A DNA stretch of 64,000 bases from Collybia mongolica (GCA_013420905.1 JAAXNY010000001.1:930001-994000); one strand, 5' to 3'. Shown: positions 1 through 12,727, counted from the first letter of the stretch. Numbers and translations: made by a program. Notes: generated from the sequence alone by a model not told the origin.

Positions 1-140
1 AAGATTAGACCCTTGATAGACCATAGGGCAGACATTATATGGGTCATAGTATATTTACAAAGCAACGCGGGTATTATACATTGTGTCCCGGCAGAGAGTA
101 ATATAAAACCGGGGGAAAAGAAGCGACCGAGGACCCTAGC

Positions 141-3100
141 TTATAGGGAGGAGAGGACTGATTGCAGCCACCGATTATTCTCTATACGTGGGCGGAACTG
201 TTCGAGGCATGTTTTCAGCTCTTGGACTTGGACTTCAGGATCTTGATCATCGTCGCCTGCCATCACGACGTCCTCGCTGTCATCTCGAGAGCCACGGGCT
301 GACCATACACGAAGGAATTCTTCCATCACCTGAATTCCCTCTTCTGTCACCTCCTTGGGTATTTGATCATCCTTGTCCTTGTCATCTGTAGTGGTCTGTC
401 AGTCAACCTCTACACACGCACAGAAGTGAATTGGCCTTGCCATTTCCAAAGTCCTCGAGTTCGTCCGCTTTTCGTTTCGCGAGCTGTACCAAATGTATAA
501 GGAGATGTAAGTCGATGGTTGGGTTGAGTGGAACTTGCCTTGACAACGATCTCGGGAAAGTTTGCGAGCTCAGCAACATGGATACCGAAACTCTGGTCGG
601 ATATGCCTATCGTCAACGTCAGAATGCAGTCCATTGACGGAGGGCTATGTATACGCACCGGGCTCGACTTTGTAGAGCAAGGTGATGTCTCTGTCTTGAG
701 TTTTTGTACCTGTCGAGGTTACGTGTGCTACGACATGCAAATTCTTTACGTGCGAAAGTTGTTGGTCGAGAGCCGTTAGTTCGTGGAAATGGGTAGCAAA
801 GAGGCAGAACGCATGGATCTCGGATGCAATGTGCCTTTATGGTCATGAGTTGAACCATGCAACAAGCGTATAGAAAATTCCTCACTCGGAGATTGCCCAG
901 GCAAGGCCAAATCCATCATATGTAGAAGTACCTTGTAGATTAATTAGCTTTCTAATACTATTCCGTTTTTTACGATCGGCCCTCACCTCGTCCGAGCTCA
1001 TCAATAATGATCAAAGAATCCTTTGTAGCGGACTAAATTTTGAAAATTAGTGAATTGTATGATTCCCCGGCGAGCACGTACCCGAAGGATTGTCGCTGTC
1101 TCCAGCATCTCAGCCATAAAAGTCGATACACCTTTTAGTTGACTATCTCCAGCTCCTACACGACATAGTATGGAGTCGAATACGGGCACTTGGGCTTCAG
1201 AACAGGGGACGAAAGACCCAGTTTGAGCCATGAGAGCTATTACTCCGACTTGACGGATGTATGTTGACTTTCCACCCATGTTAGGACCCGCTGGAAGTAT
1301 ATTAGCAACAATGAAATATAATAATGAGATGAGTCAGAGTACTGATGATATGAAACTCGCTTTTCCCTAGGGGTGGTAACATGGTTTAGGACTTGAACCA
1401 TTGTGAAGAAGCGCACAGTACCTTTGATCATCTCAACATCGTTTGGGATGAAGGAGACATCATCCTGTACTTCCAAACAGGGATGCCTCGCATCTCGTAG
1501 AATAAGGCTCCCGGTACCTGTAATCCGAATGAGTGGATAGAAAATGCATATCACTGGAAAGAACCTTTTTCTATGACTTTCGGTTTAACATATGCCTCAG
1601 GGGCATTCACAGCAACATGCGCCAAGCTATACAACAACTGAACAAGGTTCGGAGGACGAATACTGGGAAATACCTACCTCAAGATGACATCAAGGTGGGC
1701 AACTACGATGTCGAGAGATTCTAAAACCGGTGTATACGTTGCTTGCAAAGGTTTAAACCTATGATCAAGGGAAAGAGAGTAGCAACATACAGGCTATGTT
1801 CACAACTTCCTTCACGAGCCCGCTCTGTGTCCTTGTGTAATTTTGCGATAGCTCCGCAAAATCTTCAGCGAGACTTTTGAGTTTCTTTGTTGTGAAAAAG
1901 GTCCCGCTCTTGGTTGTTCCAAGCTCGATGTACTTCTTAGAGAGCCCTTTCGCGTCCTGTATAGGCATGGTAAGACAAGTCCAATTCTAATTTCCTTGGA
2001 ACATTAGGCTTACGTTCTTGGTGAGCCGGAAGCAGTACCCGTAGACCTGGCTGTTCTCCAAGTGAAGCTTTTTGTCGAGCTCGATGTTTAGGTCTCGACC
2101 AACGTCACGATGTTCCGCATCTAATCCGTCGCGAACCTATAAGATGCAGACAGGGTAGAATCGAATAATCAGATATGGGCGAAGGATTTACGTCAGTGAG
2201 CTTTCTGGCTAGCTCTTGTAGTCTCGGGTCGTAATCAGGCTTGATCACATAGTTATGGTTGTCTAGTTCATCAAGGTCCAATGTCTGTTCGACCATCTCC
2301 GCGTATTTGGCCAGGCTTCCGTCATATTCCTATGAGACTATCAGCGGCGTCGAAAGCACATGTATTTATAGGACACATGCCTTCAAGGACTCGAGGTAGA
2401 CTTCTTCAATCAAGGCAGAATACGCTTCTTTTTCTGTCTGAACACTCTCTAGTGCCTCAATCATACCGGGTAGCTAGGGCCAAATTATTATTTTTATTAT
2501 TTTTATTTTTGAACAGTTGAGGATAGTGGACGACTAACTTTGATCACAACTTGATAAACTCTGACCACATCTTCAAGGGATGCGACAGACTTCTGGAATC
2601 GTTTGCTTAGGCGGTTCATGTCGGGCATCACTTTCATAAAGTCATCCTGGACAAAAAGTTACAATTAATTGGCAATGTAGTTGAATGGACGGACCTGAAG
2701 GGTTCTGCGCGTGTTTGTATCCTCGACAAAGATTTCGACCAGATCTTGCCGTTTATCTGTTAGTTGGATTAGGTTGTGTTCCTATGACATTTTAAAGCTA
2801 TGGCTAACGAATTTCGTGAAGGTTGACCAGAGGCTGCTTTAACCACGTCCCAAGCAGCCTTGTTCCCTGGGCCGTTTTACATTTGTTCAGTAGCCCAAGG
2901 AGTGTGGTGTTCCGCGTGGTCGTTCCCTTAAAAAGAAAGATTAACTAAATGGACGACATGAGTTGAGACAAAAGTATGTACTGCATTTCCCGGAGCTTCA
3001 GTCAAGTTGAGGGCCCTCAGAGCACTTGCATCAAGTTTCATGTATCGGGAGAGGTCGTGTGTTCGGAGGGTGTATGTTCCATGATTTGACGAGTCCGACA

Positions 3101-4305
3101 GCAGAGATAAGTAGCTAATCAGTGCAGCGAGGGCTGATGGGGCGGTTGGAAGGGAAAGCTCAGCTGCGTTGTAGAAGTGAGCGGTAATCCATTCGAGTGG
3201 ATGAAGTTCACGCACGGATTGTCATCGAAGTGTCTGCTGATGATATTTGCGAGGCGGGGGATTCCTTGAGGAGGCGGGGTATATCGTCCGCAATATTTTT
3301 AGGTGTGAACTCGCCTGAAAGGATAAATATGTGTGATTTTCGAGAAGATACACGCACTTGGTTTTCGCTCAGATATAACAACTCCGCACCGGTCGAGGAC
3401 TGCTTTGAGTTTGTTTAGATCGATGTCGCGATCAGTTGTCCCTGAAGTAGTGCCGGTAGGGACTATGGCTTCTTTCACGGATAGTTGGATTATGAGGGAC
3501 TAAAAGGTATGCCTCAGGTTGACTTGCTTGGTTTAACACAACCCAACTCACTTCAGTGTTGGAAAAGAGGTCGTTGTCGACGAAATCAGCGACACCCAGC
3601 TGGCGCACACTCGTATCCGCGAAGGCAATGCCGACGGTTTTGAGTTTCGCCTTTGCACCACTGGGACCCGCGGGTGCAGATGCGATTTTTATGGCCATGA
3701 CTATTGGCGCAGATAGAAGGTCAGAGTTGACGAAAAGGAGATCCTCGACGGCTTGTAGGTTTCCAGGGGAAGCCTATATTGAATATCAAGAGTTGACCGA
3801 ATTAGCGAATTGGTTGCCATGCATGATTCAAAGCTGAGACGTGATTTCGGACCGACGTACCTCTTTATCTAGACGAAACTTTGCGAATTTCTTCCCTTGC
3901 CCAGGCTCTGGTACCCAGATCTCAACGCGTAGTTGTTTGACTGTAAGGGCTTCCCTGAGCAGCATCTGCGCGAGACTGACTTTCAGGAAGACAGTTGGAA
4001 GGCCTGCGGTCCGCCCTCCAGCCCCCAGGTACTTGATCACAGAGTTGGTGTGGTATGTATGCTGGGCTACAAATAACGCATCCGGCCCATGTACGGAGTA
4101 ATAATCATCGCTTCCTGTGCGGTGAAAAAGCCGCAAAGTACCCGTCTCTGGTGATTTGGGAGGAAGTCTCGCAAAGAACGAGATGAAACCCGGATCAGTG
4201 GTGTGGTCTGTCAATAGACTTAGTAGAGATCAGTAAATTCGTAAAGAAAGTTTGACCTGCGACATCCTGGTCAGCATCCTTTTCTTTTCCGTACATTTGT
4301 GCCAT
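141..4305 (-). CDS. MSH2: DNA mismatch repair protein MSH2 (multi-exon)
   Basis: Eukaryotic MutS homologue that pairs with MSH6 or MSH3 in the nucleus to recognise base mismatches and small loops. The chosen ATG (4305-4303) opens a short first exon, and an intron then leads into the mismatch-binding domain, which starts near [19 protein letters not shown]. Core and clamp pieces follow, including [17 protein letters not shown] (3000-3060) and the [16 protein letters not shown] block (2225-2285). The ATPase domain has the Walker A region [12 protein letters not shown] (about 1250-1279), [17 protein letters not shown], the Walker B DELGRG just above 980, and [10 protein letters not shown] near 800. 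The C-terminal helical tail ends VLSSL-stop at 141. Every conserved block expected of a protein of roughly 950 residues is present, so the gene looks intact. Two of the last introns use GC donors. The gene is divergent from the DUF3433-like gene. Confidence 0.96.
386..538 (-). other. Two consecutive GC-AG introns in MSH2 (484-538 and 386-440)
   Basis: On the minus strand the exon ending EIVVK is followed by GCAAGT rather than GT. The next exon begins [12 protein letters not shown] after a TACAG acceptor (intron 484-538, 55 nt). That exon ends GGA-AAT-G before GCAAGG, and coding resumes with [12 protein letters not shown] after ACTACAG (intron 386-440, also 55 nt). Only these GC donors keep the MSH2 frame. 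The nearby GT donors (GTTCCA for the first, GTGCGT for the second) shift frame or give an immediate stop. This is read from the sequence and family knowledge; no transcript was available. Confidence 0.75.
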
Positions 4306-5094
4306 TGGGGCTCAGCGCTCAAATGTCGAGTGGCAAGTCAAGTCAAGCTTAACGCGAGACCATGTCACGCCACGTGATCGTTCGGTCACACGACAACTCT
4401 ACGTAAAGCCGACCCTCCCGCCAGCCCTTGAAATGTATTCAACCCTTGCAGTCAATTGAGATGTCAATTGAATATATTCAATTCACTTCCCGCTAATTTC
4501 CGCCCAACGTCAAGTGCGGAGGTCGCAACCAGCACTAGTCCGCAGGAAGGGAGCTCACTGTTGCAATTGCTTTGGGTCTTGGTCCTCTCGAGCTGAAGCC
4601 TGAGAGACCTCCTTTGTCGCCGTCAAACTGTCACTTCTTCGCAGTGTCATCGATCATCTAATCGTTTTCCTGTCGAATGGGTACTGGGCAACAGCCGTCA
4701 AACACATGGTATTCTTAGAATTTGATCGAAGTTGCAATTCATTCTATTTGAAATTTATTTCACAGCTCTTCTCCGCACCACATATGTATACGGATTATGC
4801 TGGATTGGGGATCCTGAGGACAGTCGTGCCAAGCTGAAGGTTTGCCCCGTGCAGTTCCCGAAAATGGGGCGCGTGCGCAAAGACAAAGCAATTTGGGAAA
4901 AAGGCGTCTCTTTGTGACGTGATCGGAGTTGATCAAGAAAGAATAACGATAGGGTGATGGCATGGTCTGGGCAGTGTGTACACGGCAGGTTTGCTGTGTA
5001 TGCGAGTTCCGTGCTTGACTCTTTTCAGCCTGGCTCGTACCCATCCATTATCACTGTCAGCGCACTGTCTGGCCCTCTATCCTGATCCATCATC
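4306..5094. promoter_or_regulatory. Divergent promoter region of MSH2 and the DUF3433-like gene
   Basis: This 789-bp interval separates two divergent genes. An E-box-like CCACGTGATC lies at 4370-4379, about 65 bp upstream of the MSH2 ATG. The same 10-mer recurs at 22912 and 47822. Around 4450-4490 there are two TCAATTGA palindromes and an AATATATT-ATTCAATTC stretch, and another CAATTG lies near 4563. Open frames here (for example near 4732 and 4976) are short and look like chance. No further gene is supported. Confidence 0.45.
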
Positions 5095-8028
5095 ATGTCT
5101 CCTCCTGCGTCTCCCAGTCCGCGGCGGCAGCCATTCGAGACTGACCAGTCCTTTGCTTCCGATATGACCGTTGTTTCTGCAGAGGAGACAGTAAGTCTAA
5201 ACGGTCGACAGCCTGCGGATACTACCTCGAACGACTACCATGCGTCGTTAACACCGAATACTGCAAGCAACAGACCTCCCAGCACTCTGCAACCCCTCCC
5301 AAAAGGTGCAATGGCAATGCCCGCCCCCCAATCGGTTTATCACCCAGTGAGTACCATCCGCGCCACTGACAAATCAAAGCACTTAATATCGCCACTTGAT
5401 GAATTTGCACAACAGGAACACTCTCATCCCAACGCAGGTTCAGACACCCCCCCATCTACTCCTTCACAGCGACTTTTGGCCCCGGAATCGCCGTCGCATA
5501 TCCAATTTGCCACTTACCGCGATGATGAAAAGCAGTCGCCACCCCGTTGTGAGTTTTCGTTTGCATGCTGTACGTGTTGTGTGCTCATTGCTACAAGTCC
5601 ATGTGGAAGACGCAGAGGGCATGCGGCTCGAAAAAGGTTGGGTCCCTTGGCCACTGAGGCCGTGGTTCTGGGTACCGTTTGTCCTGACCTTGACGGCTGC
5701 GGCAATTGGTCTGGAAATTGCGTTGCATTTCAGCAAGAAAAATCAAGGTAGTCTTTTCAAATCAAACGATGACTCACCTGACGTGTAATCTAGGCTGGCC
5801 ATCGTCACGGGATATTGGGAATGAGACTAGCGTCCTGCATTATGTTTATGTGCGACCTTTCCTTTATCTATTGCGTCGTGGCTGACCGTCTTCGTCATTA
5901 AGACCCTCCCTCCCGTGGCGGTCGCAGCCATTTTGGTCGCCATGTGGACCTGGACAGACATCGAGATCAAGAAAATGCAGGTGAGCCCCACGGACCCTTT
6001 TGCCAACGATTTTCTGACAGTCATATAGCCTTATGTCGATCTCGTCCATGGAGACTCCCCGCCCCATCGTAGTTTATTATTGGATTACACCAGAACTAAG
6101 TGAGCTCCTCATCATGTGCAATTCCTTCGCAGTCTAACTACCCACGATTCTAGTAACTTTGTAGTGTGGACCAACGCAGCATCGAATAAACACTACCTCG
6201 TCGCCCTCGCGAGTCTCATGGTTATACTTTCATTGGCGTTCCAACCACTTGCGGCGGCTCTTCTGGTGGTCAAGGATACCTGGTGGCAGGAACCTGGTAC
6301 GTGTCTCTTAGGGTGGTACTGCTCATATTCACCTTATTTGGAACATTTTGTAGACGTAACTCTGAAAAGCCTGCAGGCTATTGGACTTAACCAAAACTTA
6401 CAATTCAATGACTTATCTTGTTAGTTTTCACTTCTATCAAGCTGTTACTTTATACTCATCATATATGTGTGGGCAGCATTCCTCGCCGCCGCTGGCTACG
6501 CATCCGCCGCTGTCTTGTATAATCTAGCTGACCCACCATTTGTGAATGGGCCATATACTGTTGGACAGTTCCAGGTAAATTGATGATGCTGTTGGACGAA
6601 TCGAGATCTGAATTGAATTCAGCTACCGACCGACCTTGCCTCGAATGGTACGGTTTTTGCTAACACTACCGCCATCAAAAGTGAGACCGGGTGCCAGCCT
6701 GTTCAAGTACTTTTTTTATCCCTATTCCAACCTTCATTTTCGAAATAACCGATACCAAAGGTCCAAATGACGCGTCGAGAGGATGGTTCTGGTTGGAATA
6801 ATAGTGCAACTTCGAATGGGTGTTCTATCTCGTGGTCTGTCGACAACACTGTCCCTGTACTCTTTGGTTAGTCACGCATCGTTCATAACAGAAAGGGGGT
6901 ATTTGACGTCACATCTTCAAGGTACCGATACGCCGACCTGCAACCCCGAGCAACCTCCCCAGTTTAGCCCGGTCATTTTCTGGTTCTTCGTGTATGTACT
7001 CCCAAATCGCTGATCGTTAATAGGCTGTTGATCGATTGAATTTAAAGATATCAGCCTCAACCTATGGCCTCAGCGACATTCTGCTATCCGACCATCACAC
7101 TTTGGGACGTCAATGTTAATGTCGACCTGGCAAGTGGGAACGTCACTAAAGTCACTGAACTTCGACCTTTCACGTCCTCTTCCAACTTCTCGTCGTTTTC
7201 TGCCAACGTCACTGGCACACCACTTAACGGGCGCGCTTACAATGGAATACAGTTCAATCTGTCAAACCCAGACGAATTCGTGCGCGCCAGAAGAAGTGCA
7301 ATTCAGTTACAACTCCCGGCGTCGGTCTATCAGTCTGCTCTTCTGAGTCCGGCAGGATTGGTTGGAAGTTTCCAAGCGGGCAGATTTGTGCAACTGTCAA
7401 ACCAAGTTTACGTACGCAGTTTATTCATTTGTTGTTTCTCTCCTGACTAATAATCCCGTTCACAGAGAACATACCTCGCTCTTATTGCCAAAACCGTGTA
7501 CTTCCTGAACACCGAGGCACCTCTCACGATGCAGGTCAAGACGATTAGGAAGCGTGTTTGGTTAAGGTATGGTCATGGTATGGTTTTGGTTCTGTGTATC
7601 GGGACTAAAATACTTTCGATAGCGACACTGCAGTCCATCTCCTCACAGCTGCCCTGCTGCTTTTAGCCTTCTTCGGGACTATCGTCCATCTCTTCCATCG
7701 CTCTGACCGACGTAACCTCCGTCTTCGACATGAACCTGGGACCATCGCTTCGGCGGTCTCCATCGGCGCGCAAACGGGTATGGGCAACCTGCTTGCTGGG
7801 ATGCAGCATTCGAAAGATATCTCCGAGGCTTTGCAGAATAAGAAATTTAGGATTGATCCAGATACGATGAAGATTATTATGGAGGGCGAGGAGGGATATG
7901 AATATGCTGCAAGCCCTATGGAGAGACGCAAATCTATTTTCGCTGCGCTACAGGGTCAACAACGCTTAAGCCGACGGTTTTCAAAACCACCGTCGATGCC
8001 GACTACGCCGAAGTCGTCGGGTGTTTGA
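5095..8028 (+). CDS. DUF3433-like multi-pass membrane protein
   Basis: The function is unknown; the architecture resembles fungal DUF3433 (spanning) proteins. The N-terminus (about 160 residues) is Ser/Pro/Thr-rich and probably disordered. It is followed by WVPWPLRPWFWVPFVL, a typical DUF3433 opening and the first membrane segment, ending in HFSKKNQG. After introns comes TLPPVAVAAILVAMWTWTDIE, then PPHRSLLLDY and a hydrophobic block with QPLAAALLVVKDTWW, all characteristic of the family. A second half (7064-7450) carries a luminal or extracellular region with several N-x-S/T sites, and a further membrane segment lies near 7630-7690. The C-terminal tail (7780-8028) is hydrophilic and has no recognised domain. 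At least ten short introns are needed. The start is the first ATG of the long first exon. Convergent with the desaturase. Confidence 0.8.
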
Positions 8029-8328
8029 GCCCTTTCCCCTTTGATTTTCGGTTTTAATTTTACTCTACCTCTCCTTTTTTCAGGTACCTCATTATACCGC
8101 GCATTTATTTTCAAGTCGATCTTTCGGACATTTCGGATGGACTTTCCTCGTCAATATGAATACCAGGTCTCCTGACCACCATATTATTACATCTTGTGCA
8201 ACTTTTTAAACGCTTAATATGAAATGGCGCGCCCTGGTAAGCTGCGAGACGAATACAGTTATAACTCTATCTAAACAACATGGTGAAGAGTATTGCTCAT
8301 TCCTTCCATAGTAGTAGGCCCTGGATGT

Positions 8329-10357
8329 TTAGTCAAGTTTCAACTCAGCACCCAAACGGCCATTATCTAATTTGTCTTGCTCCTCGGGATCCCATCCGCT
8401 CTCTTTGATTTCTTGCATTGCCTTCTGTTGGACCTCCCGTACAGCGACACCGTGCTTGTTCTTATAAAATACAATATCACCTTCCTCCTCGATGAAGAGG
8501 CACTCGGTGAAGGACCTATAGAGCGCATACCAAGGTGGCTGTCGTGGGAAACCTAAATAACAACACAGTTGAGATGAACGCACGGAAAGCTTACCGTCGA
8601 GTCGTAATTATAGTCATCTTTCAAAACCGTCTTGATTGCTTTAGTGATCTGGGGACCATTATCTGTCGGAATATATTAGCGCCTATTAGCAATCACTGGA
8701 ACCTGTGGACTGACAGAAAGGAGCCTTGATGAAGAAGTCTGTATGTTAGACGGGTATCAGCTGTCTATCACCTGCAACAACCATAAGGACACGCACGATG
8801 GGCCACATGATCATGGCTGATGTTGTGGAAGAAGAACCTCCCCATCCAGCCCATAAGAGGTCTATCAACGGTTGCGGCTGCTCCGCGAAGGAACGACCAT
8901 TCGGCCTTGCGATAATGGGGCATAGTGGGATCCGAGTGGTGTAAATAAGTGAACATAACTGTTTGATAGAAGACTTCTCAGAAAGGAAGGTCCGGAAAAA
9001 CCCTGAAGCACATACCGATCCTAGAGACAGACAGGAAAGTGTGCGATCAGAATTAGAGAGACAGGAAAAGTATGCAACAACTACCAATGGTTGGTGAGCT
9101 GTAGAATAATCCATAAGTAAAGCCCGAATAGCGAGTTCTGAATAACGAACGTACCAAGTATGGGACTATGTAGTATTTGAGCACAGTGCTTGGGCCAACC
9201 CACATGAGGAGTGCCGACATGCACGCAAGGGAGATGTTGGAAATAATGATCGAATTGCCTTGCAAACCACGTCAATGATGGTCCTTAACACGTAAATGGG
9301 CGGCTCACGTTGCTCCCGCTTGAACAATGGGGAGTCGGGGCCAAAATGGTTAGTTCCAGGGGGATACATCTTGGATCCCATGGTGTTTTTGGTCAGGTAT
9401 ATCCACCAGCCGCTTGGGCAAGGTCAGACGATATCATGGACTAATAACATATCGACTCACAAGCCTTGCATGATGAACATGCGGAACAGGGTGAAGAGAG
9501 GGGTCTCTTCGAAGACCTCGGCGTAATCGAACTTGGTCGCCTTCTTCTCTTCGGGTAAATTGTATTCACTGCGGGTATAGGGAACATAGTTCTCGTCGCG
9601 CTCCATGGAAGCAGTGGCTTTCTGGGTGGTGGATCAGATATCGTTGGGACTTCTGGAGAAAATGCTAAGCCTTACATGATGGGCATGGTGGGTTGAGCGC
9701 CAGGCGTAGTAAGGAATCAAGAGGTACTGTTGCGTCAGGTATTAGTGACAATGGCATGGGAAAAGAAAATACGATACATACAGTGTGTAGTATGAATCCT
9801 ACGAGATTGTTAGCCTTGTTGTTCGTGAAGAGAGTGCCATGTCCGGCATCATGTCCTGTCCGCGGAGTTAGTTAAGAAATGAAGGAGACGTACACAAATG
9901 GTATGAGCACACCGAGGCAGAAAATACCGGCCCAGACCAAGCTTTGGAGCCAGTAGTACATGAGCCACAAGGAAGCTTTGACCAGCGACTTTTGCCAGGG
10001 AACTGTGACATAACCTGCAAAGTCTGTCTCGTAGCCGGGCCCAATCAAGGACGCAAGCTTGAAAAGAAGGATCGTGAAAGTGATATCCCTGCATACGTAG
10101 GCGACGCCCTTCGTGTTGCTCACTATGAGGGGGAAGAATGTGAGCGGTGTTCTGCAGGCATACAGTGCAGATGGCAATTACGCTTCAAGAGATGCTTTGG
10201 TACGGCATCGTGAATCTGCTTCAGGGTCGCGGTGGGCGGAGAGAAAGGCTTCTTCAGCCTTGTGATAGACGATGAGAGGGATAATACAGAGTGGTTGATA
10301 GAGAGCTCACCTTGCTTCGTATTCCGGACCGTTGAGGTTGCCAAAAAACCAGACCAT
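8329..10357 (-). CDS. Delta-12-type (oleate) membrane fatty acid desaturase
   Basis: An ER membrane di-iron desaturase that introduces a further double bond into acyl chains, most like fungal delta-12 enzymes that make linoleate. The start MVWFFGNLNGPEYEAR (10357) leads to KKPFSPPTATLKQIHDAVPKH, the conserved N-terminal region. Three histidine boxes are visible: GHDAGHG (around 9850, after an intron), WRSTHHAHH (around 9660-9690), and HVAHH, which is formed across an intron near 8800. NISHDHVAHHFF is typical of the family. The C-terminus reads YRSFTECLFIEEEGDIVFYKN and ends ELKLD-stop. About 420 residues over many exons, with no disruption seen. A bifunctional delta-12/delta-15 activity cannot be excluded from sequence alone. 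Confidence 0.93.
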
Positions 10358-10410
10358 GGTTTTTTTGGGGGCGATAGGATAAAAGAGGACGGAGACAAGC
10401 TGTTTTGGTT

Positions 10411-10420
10411 GTATATATAC
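10411..10420 (-). promoter_or_regulatory. TATA-like element upstream of the desaturase
   Basis: GTATATATAC lies about 55-65 bp upstream of the desaturase ATG and reads nearly the same on both strands. Its position would suit a TATA box with a short leader. No transcript data support it. Confidence 0.3.
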
Positions 10421-11012
10421 ACAGACATCCTGAAGAAGGGAATGTTGAGTTAACCGGGTCCGCCTCGTCGTAAGCACGGAGTAAGATGAATGGCAAAATC
10501 ATTGATCTCCATTCGAGAACGTGATGGTGACCGGGGTCCTTATCTCTGTTGGTTGAAGACGGTATTTCTGATCTGCAGCAACCAGAACCGTATCTTATAA
10601 TTACACTCTAATTCGTTGCACGTGGTTTTAGAAAGAGTGGCTTCAGTTCTGCGATGCGAGTTATCGGACATCGGCTCACGATCGAAACTAAAAAACATGC
10701 ATTCGCGTCCGAAAGTCACGACTCCATCACGTGAATTTGCTATGGTGGGTGGTGCGCCCTTCACTCGCGCGCTCAGCTGGCCACCCTTGCATTTCGACCA
10801 ACGCACCCCTACTCATTGTCTCAGATCTGCACAGAAGGGAATTTGACTGATGTCTTCTCCCTCCCCGGAATTGGCAGATTTCCTTTCAGTCTGTACTTGG
10901 TTTTGATTTCGATGTTTCGTCACTCACAAGTTGGGTATTGTCTGATTTTTCTTCAAAGAAACCGACTGTATCGAATGCATTCCGTGCGTGGTTGGTGCAT
11001 GCTGAGACCACC
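10421..11012. promoter_or_regulatory. Divergent intergenic region with a TCACGTGA palindrome
   Basis: This lies between the desaturase and the unrecognised plus-strand gene. A perfect TCACGTGA palindrome is at 10727-10734. The last part (from about 10848) is open in the frame of the downstream gene, so an additional 5' exon may lie here. Nothing else is recognised. Confidence 0.35.
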
Positions 11013-12079
11013 ATGTCTGTGACAGAATATGAATCCGCCAAAAACTTTGCGAGGGCATTCCAGATTTGGTTCAATAAAGGTGGGATTGCGTTGGGTGTGT
11101 TACCTCCATCGCGACCTTCTCACCGCCGAAGCAGAGTGCGAAGAGGCGGAGACCAGCGAGAACACGGCCTTGGACGACATTTCAGTATCTGGATGGTGCT
11201 TGCGGTTCGTGGAAGACGTTGAACGTGAGTCTCTCCTGTTATCAATCTTGTTCGAATCGTCCCATTTAAACGACCGCCCTCAGTGCCTACCGATCCGGCC
11301 CACTCAAGGCTCCACCCTGAAACCAAAACCACCCATGTGGCAAGGAATTGTCGGCACATGGTTAATTTCTTGGTCAGGTTGGAGAAAATAAGCGGTAAAG
11401 ATATCTTGCACTCGAGCAAGGAATGTGCTCTTTTGATCGATATCAATCGCGTTCGACGTGCACTTTGGGTGCTCTGGCGGTACGAGCTGTTTTTAATGCC
11501 CAAAGCGGGAAGCAGGAAGCCACTGATAGACCGGTCCCAAATACGCGATGGCAACTTTAGGGTAACGAGTATCGGGGAGGGTTTCGTAATTGCCCGTGAT
11601 GGTGGGGTCGATTCCACCTCATTGAGTATTTGATCGTTCATGTTTTGCTTTGCAACGAAAGACGAAGCCGAGCCAGTCCCTCTGAAGATTCAGGTCCCAC
11701 AAGTCGTTTGCAGCATTATTCGAGTCGGGGACACGTTGGGGGTCCTAATTCGTCCTGCTGATCAAGGGGATTACTGGGTCATCGTGACCACAACGTGCGT
11801 AGCCCCCTCTGATCGCTAAGAACAGAATGTAACGCGTACTCCTCCAGGGACGTCGAGAGCCGTTTGCACAATACCGTTGGGTACGGTGACGCTCCTGCAG
11901 CACCAGTGGATAGCCCTAGTTACAAAAAGCGTTCGCGCGCATTAGCGAGGGTTCGAATTCCACAGGATGCGTTTCCTAACGAGGTCTACTGTGAAGAGTG
12001 GTTTGCCGCCCGGGAGAAGGACTTTGGGAGCGATGACGAAGTAAAGCTTGTCTGGGAGCGCGATAGCAATGAAGGTTAA
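11013..12079 (+). CDS. Uncharacterised protein (several exons)
   Basis: No family is recognised. The coding frame is coherent across plausible introns. One exon contains MSVTEYESAKNFARAFQIW; the next carries the stretch NTALDDISVSGWCLRFVEDVE; after a GTGAGT...CAG intron comes VPTDPAHSRLHPETKTTHV through ECALLIDINRVRRALWVLW. A further exon has the strand-rich stretch PLKIQVPQVVCSIIRVGDT, and the last exon ends WERDSNEG-stop. No signal peptide or membrane segment is seen, and the C-terminus is acidic. The ATG at 11013 is the first in frame, but the frame is open back to about 10848 with FDFDVSSLTSWVLSD, so the true start is probably in an upstream exon. Long antisense frames here are taken as shadows. 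Confidence 0.5.
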
Positions 12080-12727
12080 ATGTTAAGCGACGACGATGTA
12101 GATATTTAATATTTTTCCCCTTACATACCACTTACGGATGATGTATTACTCACCGGGCCTCCGAGTCGGCTTGCCTGCCTAGGCCTCCAGGTCAAGAGTC
12201 GCCATCACACGTTATCACTGTTATCGATTTTCTTTGAAGCGCGGAGTAAAATTCAAGATTCCTAAAGATAAGTTTTTTTTCTAGTTCTCGTGGCCATGGG
12301 GAATTGCTGGTCAAACAATGCCATTGGGAGGTTGGTCCTCGGGGATAGCATACCGGGGTTCCCTGGCTTGTGATGATGGGTTTTTGGGGTCCTCGTAGTA
12401 CATAAAGCTTGTGATTAACTGTACTTCCAAGCAGCAGCCCCGAGTGAGCGATGCGAGTGCTCCATTTGAAGCGGAAAGCGGATCGGAGGCATGAGCAGCG
12501 TTAAATTAAGGTTAGGGTTGAGTTTTCTATAAAAAAAATACTAATTATCACAAGTCCAAAAATAAAGAATACGATCAATGCCATCAGATCTAGAACGCGT
12601 ACTTACAACTTGTGACGACCTCCTTTTCATTTTGTCGACTTGTTCTCATTCCCACTCCAACCCCAACAGTTGTTGCCTGTGCACGACTCTGACATTCCTT
12701 CCTCGCACTATCCTTCCTACTCACATC
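12080..12727. other. Intergenic region, no gene seen
   Basis: This 648-bp spacer lies between the uncharacterised gene and the GPI-protein gene. A TATAAAA run at about 12528-12534 lies roughly 195 bp upstream of the next ATG and could serve as a core promoter. Nothing else is recognised. Confidence 0.5.

Noticed and set aside
11120..11641. A 173-codon minus-strand open frame
   Set aside because: It lies antisense to the exons of the unrecognised plus-strand gene. The plus strand has consistent splice sites and a better protein-like reading, so this is a shadow.
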